Of a stretch of DNA of 25,829 nt, positions 1 through 6,504 are shown piece after piece (position 1 is the stretch's first letter; every line of letters starts with the position of its first letter). The stretch comes from a virus. The notes beneath the pieces are model-generated. The model was not told the origin of the DNA. It saw only the letters and a list, made by a program, of their open reading frames with translations, and searched no databases. The DNA is taken from the IMG/VR virus record IMGVR_UViG_3300017731_000039, positions 1 through 25,829 of that record; one strand, given 5' to 3'. Position numbers and translations under genes: made by a program.

Positions 1-2
1 CA

Positions 3-251
3 GAGCCTGTGGCTTGTCCTAAACCGGTAAAGAACAGAAGTTTCTCTTACTATATTAGGAATGTAACTCTAAAGAACTCAGTAGCTTTTAGAATTGTGTA
101 TGATTTAGCAGAAGGTAAGCCTGTTAATGTTGAGTTTGAGTCTAATCCACCTAGTAGTATTAGACGAGCTAGTATGAGATACCTGAGTAGCTTAGACTTT
201 GGCACGGCCACAGCTAAAAACTGTTCAATACCTTTTAAGATAAATGTTTAA
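3..251 (+). CDS. TonB C-terminal-like domain protein, 5' end outside window (tentative)
   Basis: The frame is open to the left edge, so the gene is probably cut there; a GTG at position 9 would be the first possible internal start. The visible 83 or so residues follow the pattern of a TonB C-terminal (TonB_C) domain: a strand around AFRIVYDL, a glycine turn (EGK), a strand VNVEFES, the NPPSSIRRASMRYL stretch where family members have a short helix after a Ser/Pro pair, an LDF where they have WRF or WKF, and a closing strand SIPFKI. Two cysteines (VACPK near the start, KNCSI near the end) could pair in the periplasm. TonB-type proteins carry proton-motive energy to outer-membrane receptors; a phage copy could interfere with receptors, but that is speculation. 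The match is by pattern only. It could equally be an unrelated small alpha/beta phage protein. Confidence 0.4.
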   Translation, partial: EPVACPKPVKNRSFSYYIRNVTLKNSVAFRIVYDLAEGKPVNVEFESNPPSSIRRASMRYLSSLDFGTATAKNCSIPFKINV

Positions 252-450
252 GATGCAAGAAAGTATTATATTAAATAGAGAATTATTTAGAAAATTTGAT
301 AATTTTGTAATTACTAATTATGAAAATATCTTTAGTAAAACTGGAGTAGTTTATGAAGTTGAATGTTTAGCAGACGATAACTTTAAAATTACTCTTTATA
401 ATAACCAAACAATCTCTTTAGCTAAAATAGTTGAAGAGATTAGCTTATAG
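244..450 (+). CDS. hypothetical protein, 68 aa
   Basis: I do not recognise this protein. It overlaps the previous gene by 8 bases if it starts at the ATG at 244. A second in-frame ATG at 253 lies just behind that gene's stop and is equally likely, since neither has a clear Shine-Dalgarno. The protein is a mix of charged and aliphatic residues with an Ile/Asn/Phe-rich first half (KFDNFVITNYENIF) and no cysteine pair, signal peptide or membrane segment. It ends just before a strong promoter, so it seems to be the last gene of the transcription unit that enters from the left edge. Confidence 0.55.
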   Translation: MFKMQESIILNRELFRKFDNFVITNYENIFSKTGVVYEVECLADDNFKITLYNNQTISLAKIVEEISL

Positions 451-453
451 CTC

Positions 454-481
454 TTGACAGACTTCTGTGAAGAACTATAAT
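454..481 (+). promoter_or_regulatory. consensus sigma70 promoter
   Basis: TTGACA at 454-459 and TATAAT at 476-481 are both perfect matches to the bacterial sigma70 boxes, separated by 16 bases (one shorter than the optimum 17). It is the only intergenic stretch in the + strand arm where such a pair is seen. Transcription would start near 488 and give a leader of about 30 bases before the SSB start at 517. It implies that the host RNA polymerase transcribes the replication genes. The exact start site is inferred. Confidence 0.75.
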
Positions 482-505
482 AGTTTATGCAATTATGCCA
501 AAAAC

Positions 506-509
506 GGAG
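506..509 (+). promoter_or_regulatory. ribosome binding site deciding the SSB start
   Basis: GGAG lies 7 bases before the ATG at 517. An in-frame ATG at 487 has no such motif and would fall at or before the predicted transcription start, so 517 is chosen. Confidence 0.6.
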
Positions 510-516
510 CAAATTT

Positions 517-954
517 ATGGCAATACAAGAAGGAATAGCCTACTGGGCTAGTGTAACTACTCCTAATACCAAGTATGAACCTGTTTATACTGTGGACTTA
601 GTAGTGAGTGATGATGTCGCCAATGACTTTGAAGCTCGTGGTTTTAAAACAAAAGAAATCACAATGAATGACGAAGTTGTCGGAAAAGCAATAACTTTTA
701 AAAGAAAGGTGAATGGCCCTAACGGAATGGTTAGACAGTCGCCTAAGCTTTTAGATGCAAATAAAGTTCCAATAGATGAACTGGTCGGTAACGGCTCTAA
801 AGTTAGAGTGCAGTATAACGAGTGGGAAACATCTAATAAGTATGGGGACTTCAAAGGCTTGGACTTTCAAGCTATGCAAGTTATTGACTTAGTTCAATAT
901 AAATCTAGTGATGGTTCAGAATTCGATGCCATCGAAGGAGGAGAAGAATTCTAA
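517..954 (+). CDS. single-stranded DNA-binding protein, T7 gp2.5-like
   Basis: A 145-aa protein expected to coat single-stranded DNA at the replication fork and to contact the polymerase and primase-helicase. The body has the strand-rich composition of an OB fold (YEPVYTVDLVVSD, KAITFKRKV, SKVRVQYNEWETSNKYG, DFQAMQVIDLVQY). The last 14 residues are strongly acidic and end in phenylalanine (AIEGGEEF), the hallmark of T7 gp2.5-type and bacterial SSB tails that bind partner proteins. Length compares with 232 aa for T7 gp2.5, so this is a compact member. The start at 517 is supported by GGAG at 506-509. It is the first gene after the promoter at 454-481, lies two genes before primase-helicase and polymerase, and overlaps the next gene by one base. 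Confidence 0.8.
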   Translation: MAIQEGIAYWASVTTPNTKYEPVYTVDLVVSDDVANDFEARGFKTKEITMNDEVVGKAITFKRKVNGPNGMVRQSPKLLDANKVPIDELVGNGSKVRVQYNEWETSNKYGDFKGLDFQAMQVIDLVQYKSSDGSEFDAIEGGEEF

Positions 955-1205
955 TGATTATTAGTATTAAAAACGATGAAGGTGAAGTAAATAACTTTGA
1001 TGTTACTGCTATTGCAGATGAACAGAAAAAGAATGATGCTACTGTGATGGTCAACAAGGTAGGTAATTTATCTGTTGTTATCGAAGCTTTAGACTTTGCT
1101 AGTCGCACACATAGAGCAAACTTAGAAGAGCTGTTAAAAGGCTGTCCTGAGTCGCAAGTGGAAGAAAGTGCTGAAGAATCTACTGAAGATTCAGAGGAAA
1201 CCTAA
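954..1205 (+). CDS. acidic small protein, 83 aa, unknown function
   Basis: I do not recognise this protein. Its ATG overlaps the SSB stop by one base and is preceded by a strong GGAGGAG at 937-943, so it is translated together with SSB. The first 55 residues look like a small folded domain with alternating strands and a helix (NLSVVIEALDFASRTHRANLEELLKG). The last 20 residues are almost only Glu, Ser, Asp and Thr, giving an acidic, probably disordered tail. It is the final gene of the promoter-SSB unit before the terminator at 1228-1257. An SSB partner or DNA mimic is possible but nothing proves it. Confidence 0.7.
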   Translation: MIISIKNDEGEVNNFDVTAIADEQKKNDATVMVNKVGNLSVVIEALDFASRTHRANLEELLKGCPESQVEESAEESTEDSEET

Positions 1206-1227
1206 CCACAATTTTTCATATATTCTG

Positions 1228-1257
1228 ATAGGGTGTCTTCGGATGCCCTATTTTTTT
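1228..1257 (+). terminator. rho-independent terminator with UUCG tetraloop
   Basis: A 10-base-pair stem (ATAGGGTGTC paired with GATGCCCTAT, including two adjacent G-U pairs) closes a TTCG loop in the C(UUCG)G context, the most stable tetraloop, and is followed directly by seven T residues. It sits 22 bases behind the acidic protein gene. The T tract runs straight into the GAGG of the primase-helicase gene, so termination here would control how much transcript from the SSB promoter reaches the replication genes. Confidence 0.85.
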
Positions 1258-1261
1258 GAGG
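1258..1261 (+). promoter_or_regulatory. ribosome binding site deciding the primase-helicase start
   Basis: GAGG lies 6 bases before the ATG at 1268. An in-frame TTG at 1256 would place this motif inside the gene, so the ATG is preferred. Confidence 0.6.
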
Positions 1262-1267
1262 TCAAAG

Positions 1268-2938
1268 ATGGAACAAGATTTAAAATTTAAGAAGTATCAC
1301 TTGCCTTGTCCGGCTTGTGGTAGTAGCGATGCTCTTTCGGTTAATGAGAATGGCTCAGCTAAATGTTTTAGTTGTGATGAATTCTTTCCGAAAGGAGTAG
1401 ACAATCAAGATAATATCGTATCTAATAAAACTAATATGACAGAAACAGTTAGAGAACTAAATGCTCATGGCGGAGTCTTCGCTAAGTTAGCAGATAGAAA
1501 TATCTCAAGGGAGACTGCTGAGAAGTATGGAGTCAAGACTGTTTATGATAGTGCTGGTCAAATAGCCCAACATATTTATCCTTTGTATATCAACAACGAA
1601 CTAACCTCTAATAAGATTAGATATGTCCGAGACAAGAAGTTTAGCTATGATGTTAGCCCTCAAGGAGTTGGTTTGTTTGGTCAACAACTCTTTAAAGAAG
1701 GCGGTAAGTATTTAACCATAACTGAGGGTGATTGTGATGCTATGTCGGCTTATGAATTACTAGGCAGTAAGTGGGCAGTTACCTCTATCATTAGAGGAGC
1801 TTCCGGAGCAGTCAAAGATATTAAAGAGAACTTAGAATACATAGAAAGCTTTGATAATATTGTCATTTGTTTTGATAAAGATAGACAAGGTATTGAGTCA
1901 GCTAAGAAGGTTGCTAGTATTCTTAAGCCCGGCAAGGCTAAGATAGTCACCTTACCTAATGGTTACAAAGATGCTAATGATATGCTTCTCAAAGGCAAAT
2001 ACAAAGAATTTGTTAGTGCTTGGTGGGATGCTAAACTCTATACTCCTAGTGGTATCATTAGAGTATCAGAGAAGAAAGATTCTTTTTTAGATAGAGAGAA
2101 GAAAGAGTCTGTGCCTTATCCTTGGGCGGGACTAAATGAAAAACTATATGGACTGAGACAAGGTGAGTTAGTAACTTTAACTGGTGGCACAGGGCTTGGT
2201 AAGTCTAGTATCACGAGAGAACTAGAACATTGGTTAGTCAAACAGACAGACGACAATGTCGGTATCATAGCACTCGAAGAAGACTGGCGAAGAACAGTAG
2301 ATGGTATTCTATCTATCGAAGCTAATGCTCGATTGTATGTTGACCAAGAACGAGAGAAGTTTGATGAAGCTACTTTGGTCGATATGTTTGATAAAGTTTT
2401 TAAAGATGACAAGGTTTTTATTCATGCTCATTTTGGGACTAATCAGATAGATGATATCTTTGCTAAGCTTAGATACTTGATTGTTGGTTGTGATTGTAAG
2501 TGGGTAGTGGTTGACCACCTACACATGCTTGTTAGTGCCTTAGAAGAAGGTGATGAAAGACGAGCCATAGATAATATTATGACTAGGCTTAGAAGCTTAG
2601 TAGAGGAAACTGGAGCTGGTTTAATTCTTGTTTCACACTTGAGAAGAGTAGATGGTAATAGAGGCCATGAGAATGGCATTGAAGTTTCTCTATCGCATTT
2701 AAGAGGGTCTAATAGTATTGGACAATTAAGCGATTGTGTGATAGCATTAGAAAGGAATCAACAGTCCGATGACCCTGAAGAGGCTCGGACAACTAGACTT
2801 AGAATCTTAAAGTCTAGGTATACTGGAGATGTCGGTATGGCAACTGCTTTAATTTACGATAAAGAAACAGGAAGATTGGCTGAGAACTTTGATACTGAAT
2901 TTAGTATGACAGAGAGTCAGTCCTCTATTGCATTTTAA
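1268..2938 (+). CDS. DNA primase-helicase, T7 gp4-like
   Basis: A 556-aa two-function enzyme that primes lagging-strand synthesis and unwinds the fork; T7 gp4 is 566 aa. From the N-terminus: a zinc-binding primase domain with CPAC and CFSC (Cys14, 17, 33, 36); a TOPRIM primase core with the catalytic Glu at 153 (TEGDCDAM) and the acidic pair in FDKDRQG (Asp203, Asp205); a RecA-like helicase with Walker A GGTGLGKS (Lys312), Walker B WVVVDH (Asp416), the LILVSHLRR motif and the SLSHLRGSNSIGQLSD region. The C-terminus ends in an acidic/hydrophobic tail with a terminal Phe, as in gp4, where it touches the polymerase. The ATG at 1268 is chosen over a TTG at 1256 because of GAGG at 1258-1261. The stop overlaps the polymerase start by one base. 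Confidence 0.95.
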   Translation: MEQDLKFKKYHLPCPACGSSDALSVNENGSAKCFSCDEFFPKGVDNQDNIVSNKTNMTETVRELNAHGGVFAKLADRNISRETAEKYGVKTVYDSAGQIAQHIYPLYINNELTSNKIRYVRDKKFSYDVSPQGVGLFGQQLFKEGGKYLTITEGDCDAMSAYELLGSKWAVTSIIRGASGAVKDIKENLEYIESFDNIVICFDKDRQGIESAKKVASILKPGKAKIVTLPNGYKDANDMLLKGKYKEFVSAWWDAKLYTPSGIIRVSEKKDSFLDREKKESVPYPWAGLNEKLYGLRQGELVTLTGGTGLGKSSITRELEHWLVKQTDDNVGIIALEEDWRRTVDGILSIEANARLYVDQEREKFDEATLVDMFDKVFKDDKVFIHAHFGTNQIDDIFAKLRYLIVGCDCKWVVVDHLHMLVSALEEGDERRAIDNIMTRLRSLVEETGAGLILVSHLRRVDGNRGHENGIEVSLSHLRGSNSIGQLSDCVIALERNQQSDDPEEARTTRLRILKSRYTGDVGMATALIYDKETGRLAENFDTEFSMTESQSSIAF

Positions 2939-4722
2939 TGGAATTAGTATTTGACATAGAAACAAATGGATTGCTTTGGGAATCTACACTAAAAGACCAT
3001 GAGACTGGTGAGGTCACAAACTTACCACCGGCCTCTACAATTTGGTGTATTGTTGCTATTGATGATACTGATAAAGTGCATACCTTTACTCCAGAAAGCA
3101 TTGACGAGGGCATTGAGTTTTTAAAATCCGCTGATAGCTTAGTTGGGCATAATATCTTAGGCTTTGATATTCCAGCTATAGATAGGATTAAGCAAATAGA
3201 TTTATCTACTCATGCTAATATTCTTGATACCTTGACCTTATCAAGATTACTACATCCTACTAGGGAAGGAGGACATAGCCTAGAGAAGTGGGGATGGAGA
3301 CTCAACTGCCCTAAGTCAACTGCTCCAATGTTTACTGAGTATAGTAAGGACATGTTGGATTATTGTATTCAAGATGTTAGATTAAACAAGAAAGTTTTAG
3401 AGAAACTAAGGAAAGATAGTGTGGGTTTCTCTAAAGAATCAGTAGAAATAGAACACAAAACCACACAAATATTAATTGAGCAAGAACTAAATGGTTTTCT
3501 GTTTGATGAGAGAAGAGCAATAGATTTATTAAGTTCTTTAAATAAACGAAAGAAAGAAGTAGAGGATGAAGTTCATGCTACCTTTAAACCTAAGTGGATT
3601 CCTGTTAAAGAAGTCACACCTAAGTTAAAAAAAGACGGCACCTTATCTAAGTCTGGACTTACCTCCGTTGAGTATCAGGAAAGAGTTGCAACTAATGACA
3701 CTACTCCTTTTACCCGAAAAGAACTTAGAGAATTTAATCTCGGCTCTCGTCAACAGATTGGTGAGTATCTAATAGACTTTGGATGGCAACCTAAAAGGTT
3801 TACTCCAACTGGTCAGCCTATTGTTGATGAAGGTACTTTAAGTAAGATAGCACATATTACAGAAGCTCAACTCATAGCTGAATATTTATTATTACAGAAG
3901 CGAGTTGGTCAGATTGAATCATGGGTTGATAGTATTAAAAAAGACAATCGAGTCCATGGTTCTGTTATTTCTACCGGAGCTATTACTGGTAGGATGGCAC
4001 ACCGAAACCCTAATATGGCTCAGGTTCCAGCAGTCTACAGTCCTTATGGTAAGGAGTGTCGAGCTTGTTGGACTGTGCCGGAAGGCTATAAATTAGTGGG
4101 TATAGATGCCTCAGGTTTAGAACTGAGGATGTTAGCTCACTACATGTCAGATGAGGAATACATAAATGAAATTATCAATGGAGACATTCACACAACTAAT
4201 CAGCAGTTTGCTGGACTTAAATCAAGAGATGAGGCTAAAACTTTCATCTATGCACTTATATACGGAGCCGGAGATGAAAAAATTGGAAGCATCGTTGAAG
4301 GAAATCGAGCAGATGGTAAACAACTGCGAGAACAGTTTCTTACTAGTTTACCAACACTTAAGGCTCTTAAGACAAGAGTTGACACAGCAGCTCAAAAAGG
4401 ATTCCTTAAAGGATTAGACGGTAGGAAAATCTTTTTAAGACATAAACATGCTGCCCTAAACACTTTGTTGCAAGGCGGTGGAGCTATCGTAATGAAGAAA
4501 GCTTTGAACCTGTTGCATGATAACCTTAAAACTTGTAACATTGATTTTAAGTTTGTTGCTAACATCCATGATGAGTGGCAGATAGAAGTAAAAACAGACC
4601 AAGCAAATCAGGCGGGACAGTTAGCTGTTGAAAGTATTCGTGATGCCGGAGAGTATTTTAACATGCGGTGTCCCCTTGATGGCGAATTTAAAGTCGGAGA
4701 TAATTGGAGTGAAACCCACTAA
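2938..4722 (+). CDS. DNA polymerase, family A (T7 gp5-like)
   Basis: The replicative polymerase, 594 aa against 704 for T7 gp5. An N-terminal DEDD-type 3'-5' exonuclease is intact: FDIETNG (Asp6, Glu8), GHNILGFD (Asp77) and YCIQDVRLN. The polymerase domain has GRMAHRNPNMAQVP, motif A DASGLELRM (Asp390), motif B RDEAKTFIYALIYGAG and motif C HDEW (544-547). Tyr438 is at the position of E. coli Phe762 and T7 Tyr526, the variant linked to fast synthesis in lytic phages. No DnaJ-like insertion between exonuclease and polymerase domains is seen, unlike SAR116 phage HMO-2011. The start overlaps the primase-helicase stop by one base, so the two are translationally coupled. Confidence 0.95.
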   Translation: MELVFDIETNGLLWESTLKDHETGEVTNLPPASTIWCIVAIDDTDKVHTFTPESIDEGIEFLKSADSLVGHNILGFDIPAIDRIKQIDLSTHANILDTLTLSRLLHPTREGGHSLEKWGWRLNCPKSTAPMFTEYSKDMLDYCIQDVRLNKKVLEKLRKDSVGFSKESVEIEHKTTQILIEQELNGFLFDERRAIDLLSSLNKRKKEVEDEVHATFKPKWIPVKEVTPKLKKDGTLSKSGLTSVEYQERVATNDTTPFTRKELREFNLGSRQQIGEYLIDFGWQPKRFTPTGQPIVDEGTLSKIAHITEAQLIAEYLLLQKRVGQIESWVDSIKKDNRVHGSVISTGAITGRMAHRNPNMAQVPAVYSPYGKECRACWTVPEGYKLVGIDASGLELRMLAHYMSDEEYINEIINGDIHTTNQQFAGLKSRDEAKTFIYALIYGAGDEKIGSIVEGNRADGKQLREQFLTSLPTLKALKTRVDTAAQKGFLKGLDGRKIFLRHKHAALNTLLQGGGAIVMKKALNLLHDNLKTCNIDFKFVANIHDEWQIEVKTDQANQAGQLAVESIRDAGEYFNMRCPLDGEFKVGDNWSETH

Positions 4723-5131
4723 AAAAGACCGAAAGAAGTTTGATATTGACCTAGAGTATGGCAGTATCAGAGAAGAGAAAGTCGCAGAGATGCTCTTCAA
4801 CAAAAAGATTGAAGTTAAATCTGAGAGAGGTATGTGGATGAAGACTGGTAACATAGCTATTGAATATCAGAGCTATGGTAAACCTTCCGGTATTGAAGCT
4901 ACTGAATCAGACTATTGGTTTCATCATCTTTGTGTGGGCGATAAAGAATATTGCACTTTAGTTTTTCATACTGATGTGCTTAAAACTATTGTCAAAGAAC
5001 TAGACACTTTCAAAACTGTTTCTGGTGGCGACCATAATGCTAGTAGAATGTATTTAATAAACCTACAAAAACTTTTTTCATCTGATGTTATAAAAGCTTT
5101 TAAGGAACTAGAAGATGAGCAAGAAAAATAA
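4709..5131 (+). CDS. PD-(D/E)XK endonuclease-like protein
   Basis: About 140 aa. A conserved-looking block reads FDIDLEYGSIREEKVAEML, then KIEVKSERG, with an acidic residue and the E-x-K pair expected of a PD-(D/E)XK nuclease core (an Asp in FDIDL, then EVK). Later come GIEATESDYWFHHL and a C-terminal helix. Small nucleases of this type sit behind the polymerase in many T7-like phages and take the place of endonuclease I (gp3) in host DNA breakdown or junction resolution. The start is uncertain: GTG 4709 has a GGAGA at 4695-4699 and gives a 14-base overlap with the polymerase; ATG 4679 would add 10 residues and has only a weak site; an ATG at 4628 would overlap by about 95 bases and is unlikely. 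Confidence 0.7.
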   Translation: MKPTKKDRKKFDIDLEYGSIREEKVAEMLFNKKIEVKSERGMWMKTGNIAIEYQSYGKPSGIEATESDYWFHHLCVGDKEYCTLVFHTDVLKTIVKELDTFKTVSGGDHNASRMYLINLQKLFSSDVIKAFKELEDEQEK

Positions 5132-5993
5132 ATCATTAGACACTTTAGTAGAAGATATCTACAACACTATCGGAGTTCTTTCAGATGGTGAGCAAATAAA
5201 AATCTCAGATAAACTTCTTGAAGAATTAGGTATTGACATTGTATCTGCTGTTAAAGAGTGGGCAACTCCGGTTAAAAGGAATAAAGCTATTAGTCAAACT
5301 TTACGGATGTCTAACATTGGTAAACCACAAAGACAGCTTTGGTATGATATGCATGAAGAGAGGGATGGCTCAAATAAAATGGAGCCAGTCACCTTTATAA
5401 AGTTTTTGTATGGTCACATTTTAGAAGCCTTGCTAATCTTCTTTGTTAAATTAGCTGGACACAAAGTTACTGGAGAGCAGAAAGAAGTCTCAGTTAAAGG
5501 TATTAAAGGCCACATGGATTGTAAGATTGATGGCGAAGTTGTAGATATTAAGACTGCTTCTGGTTATGCCTTTCGTAAATTTAAAGAAGGTACTTTAGCT
5601 GAGCAAGATAGCTTTGGTTACTTGGCTCAACTTGCTGGTTATGAAGAAGCAGAGAAGACATCTAAGGGTGGCTTCCTTGCTTTCAATAAAGAGACAGGAG
5701 AATTAGCTCTTTTTAGGCCTCAAGACCTTGACAAACCTAATATAAAAGATAAAATAGATAAGGTAAAACAAATTATTAAATCAGATTCTCCTCCTGATTA
5801 TTGTTTTAGTGAAGTACCAGAAGGTAAAGCTGGTAACATGAAGTTACCTAAAGAATGTACTTTTTGTCCTTATAAATTTAAATGCAAAGCTGACTCCAAT
5901 GATGGAGTAGGGCTTCGTGTTTTTACTTATGCTAAAGGTCTAACTTATTTGACAAAAGTAGTAAAAGAACCTAATGTAGAAGAGGTATTATGA
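5115..5993 (+). CDS. RecB/Cas4-like PD-(D/E)XK exonuclease
   Basis: A 292-aa nuclease. The core reads GHILEALL (His101, Glu104), then KGHMDCKIDGEVVDIKTA with Asp135 and the Asp144-x-Lys146 pair, and QLAGY downstream, in the order found in RecB-family and Cas4-like nucleases. Near the C-terminus are Cys in PDYC and a CTFCPYKFKC cluster (C-x2-C-x5-C), the same spacing as the C-terminal iron-sulfur cysteines of Cas4 and AddB; the N-terminal cluster cysteine of Cas4 is missing, but the PDYC cysteine could be the fourth ligand. It likely degrades duplex DNA 5'-3', replacing T7 gp6 in host DNA recycling. It overlaps the preceding gene by 17 bases and the next by 4. Confidence 0.85.
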   Translation: MSKKNKSLDTLVEDIYNTIGVLSDGEQIKISDKLLEELGIDIVSAVKEWATPVKRNKAISQTLRMSNIGKPQRQLWYDMHEERDGSNKMEPVTFIKFLYGHILEALLIFFVKLAGHKVTGEQKEVSVKGIKGHMDCKIDGEVVDIKTASGYAFRKFKEGTLAEQDSFGYLAQLAGYEEAEKTSKGGFLAFNKETGELALFRPQDLDKPNIKDKIDKVKQIIKSDSPPDYCFSEVPEGKAGNMKLPKECTFCPYKFKCKADSNDGVGLRVFTYAKGLTYLTKVVKEPNVEEVL

Positions 5994-6238
5994 GAGGCAA
6001 GAAAGCTAAACAATTAAGACAAAAAAGTAAGTTACTTCTAGTAGAATGGTTAAAGACCATGGTGCCTGAAGGAGAAGATGTAACTAAAATAACAACCAAG
6101 AACTTAGATAAGTTTCTACCTGAACAAACTCATATTTATGCTAATAATAAAATGATGTTGAGTGCTTATTCTTTAAGATGGTTTTATAAACAAGTAAAGA
6201 GAAACCCAAACATAACCTTAGAAGACATAACAACATGA
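5990..6238 (+). CDS. hypothetical basic protein, 82 aa
   Basis: Joined to the exonuclease gene by an ATGA overlap and to the next gene by another. The protein starts with a strongly basic stretch (RGKKAKQLRQKSK), then a helix with a Trp (LLVEWLKTMV), and ends in a SAYSLRWFYKQVKRNP segment that is also basic and aromatic. Charge and helix content suggest nucleic acid binding, but I recognise no motif that proves it. Position between nuclease and nucleotide-metabolism genes suggests an early role. Confidence 0.7.
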   Translation: MRGKKAKQLRQKSKLLLVEWLKTMVPEGEDVTKITTKNLDKFLPEQTHIYANNKMMLSAYSLRWFYKQVKRNPNITLEDITT

Positions 6239-6504
6239 CCATAAAATATAAGTTTAATGAAGATAAAATCTTACAAGAAATAAAAGCTTATATTGATTCT
6301 ACTTACGACCAACACTACTCACAAGGTAAGTATCAAGCTACTGATATGATTATAGATGCCGGACATGGTGAAGGTTTTAGCATTGGTAATATTATGAAGT
6401 ATGCTATGAGGTGTGGTAAGAAAGATGAAAAGAAAAAAGAACTACTTAAGATAATACATTATGGGATTATCGGTTTATATGTAGAGGACAACAATGGAAG
6501 ATAA
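6235..6504 (+). CDS. DUF3310-like protein
   Basis: An 89-aa protein with the DUF3310 pattern: YQATDMIIDAGHG, then FSIGNIMKYAMRCGKK, then ELLKIIHYGIIGLY. Family members usually read as a helix with YQ-x-DVI, then F-x-x-GNA-x-KY-x-x-R-x-GKK and a final helix with K-A-x-x-Y. DUF3310 genes are common in phages and are often annotated as nucleotide kinases, but that function is not well supported. Placement 11 bases into the start of the ribonucleotide reductase gene agrees with a role near nucleotide supply. The ATG overlaps the previous stop by 4 bases. Confidence 0.75.
   Translation: MTIKYKFNEDKILQEIKAYIDSTYDQHYSQGKYQATDMIIDAGHGEGFSIGNIMKYAMRCGKKDEKKKELLKIIHYGIIGLYVEDNNGR

Noticed and set aside
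3905-4417. Two short + strand frames inside the polymerase gene
   Set aside because: They run across motifs A and B of the polymerase in another frame and have no homology pattern or ribosome site.
4628-4708. Longer start for the small nuclease
   Set aside because: ATG 4628 would overlap the polymerase by about 95 bases, while overlaps in this arm are 1-17 bases and the nuclease-like sequence only begins after 4709.
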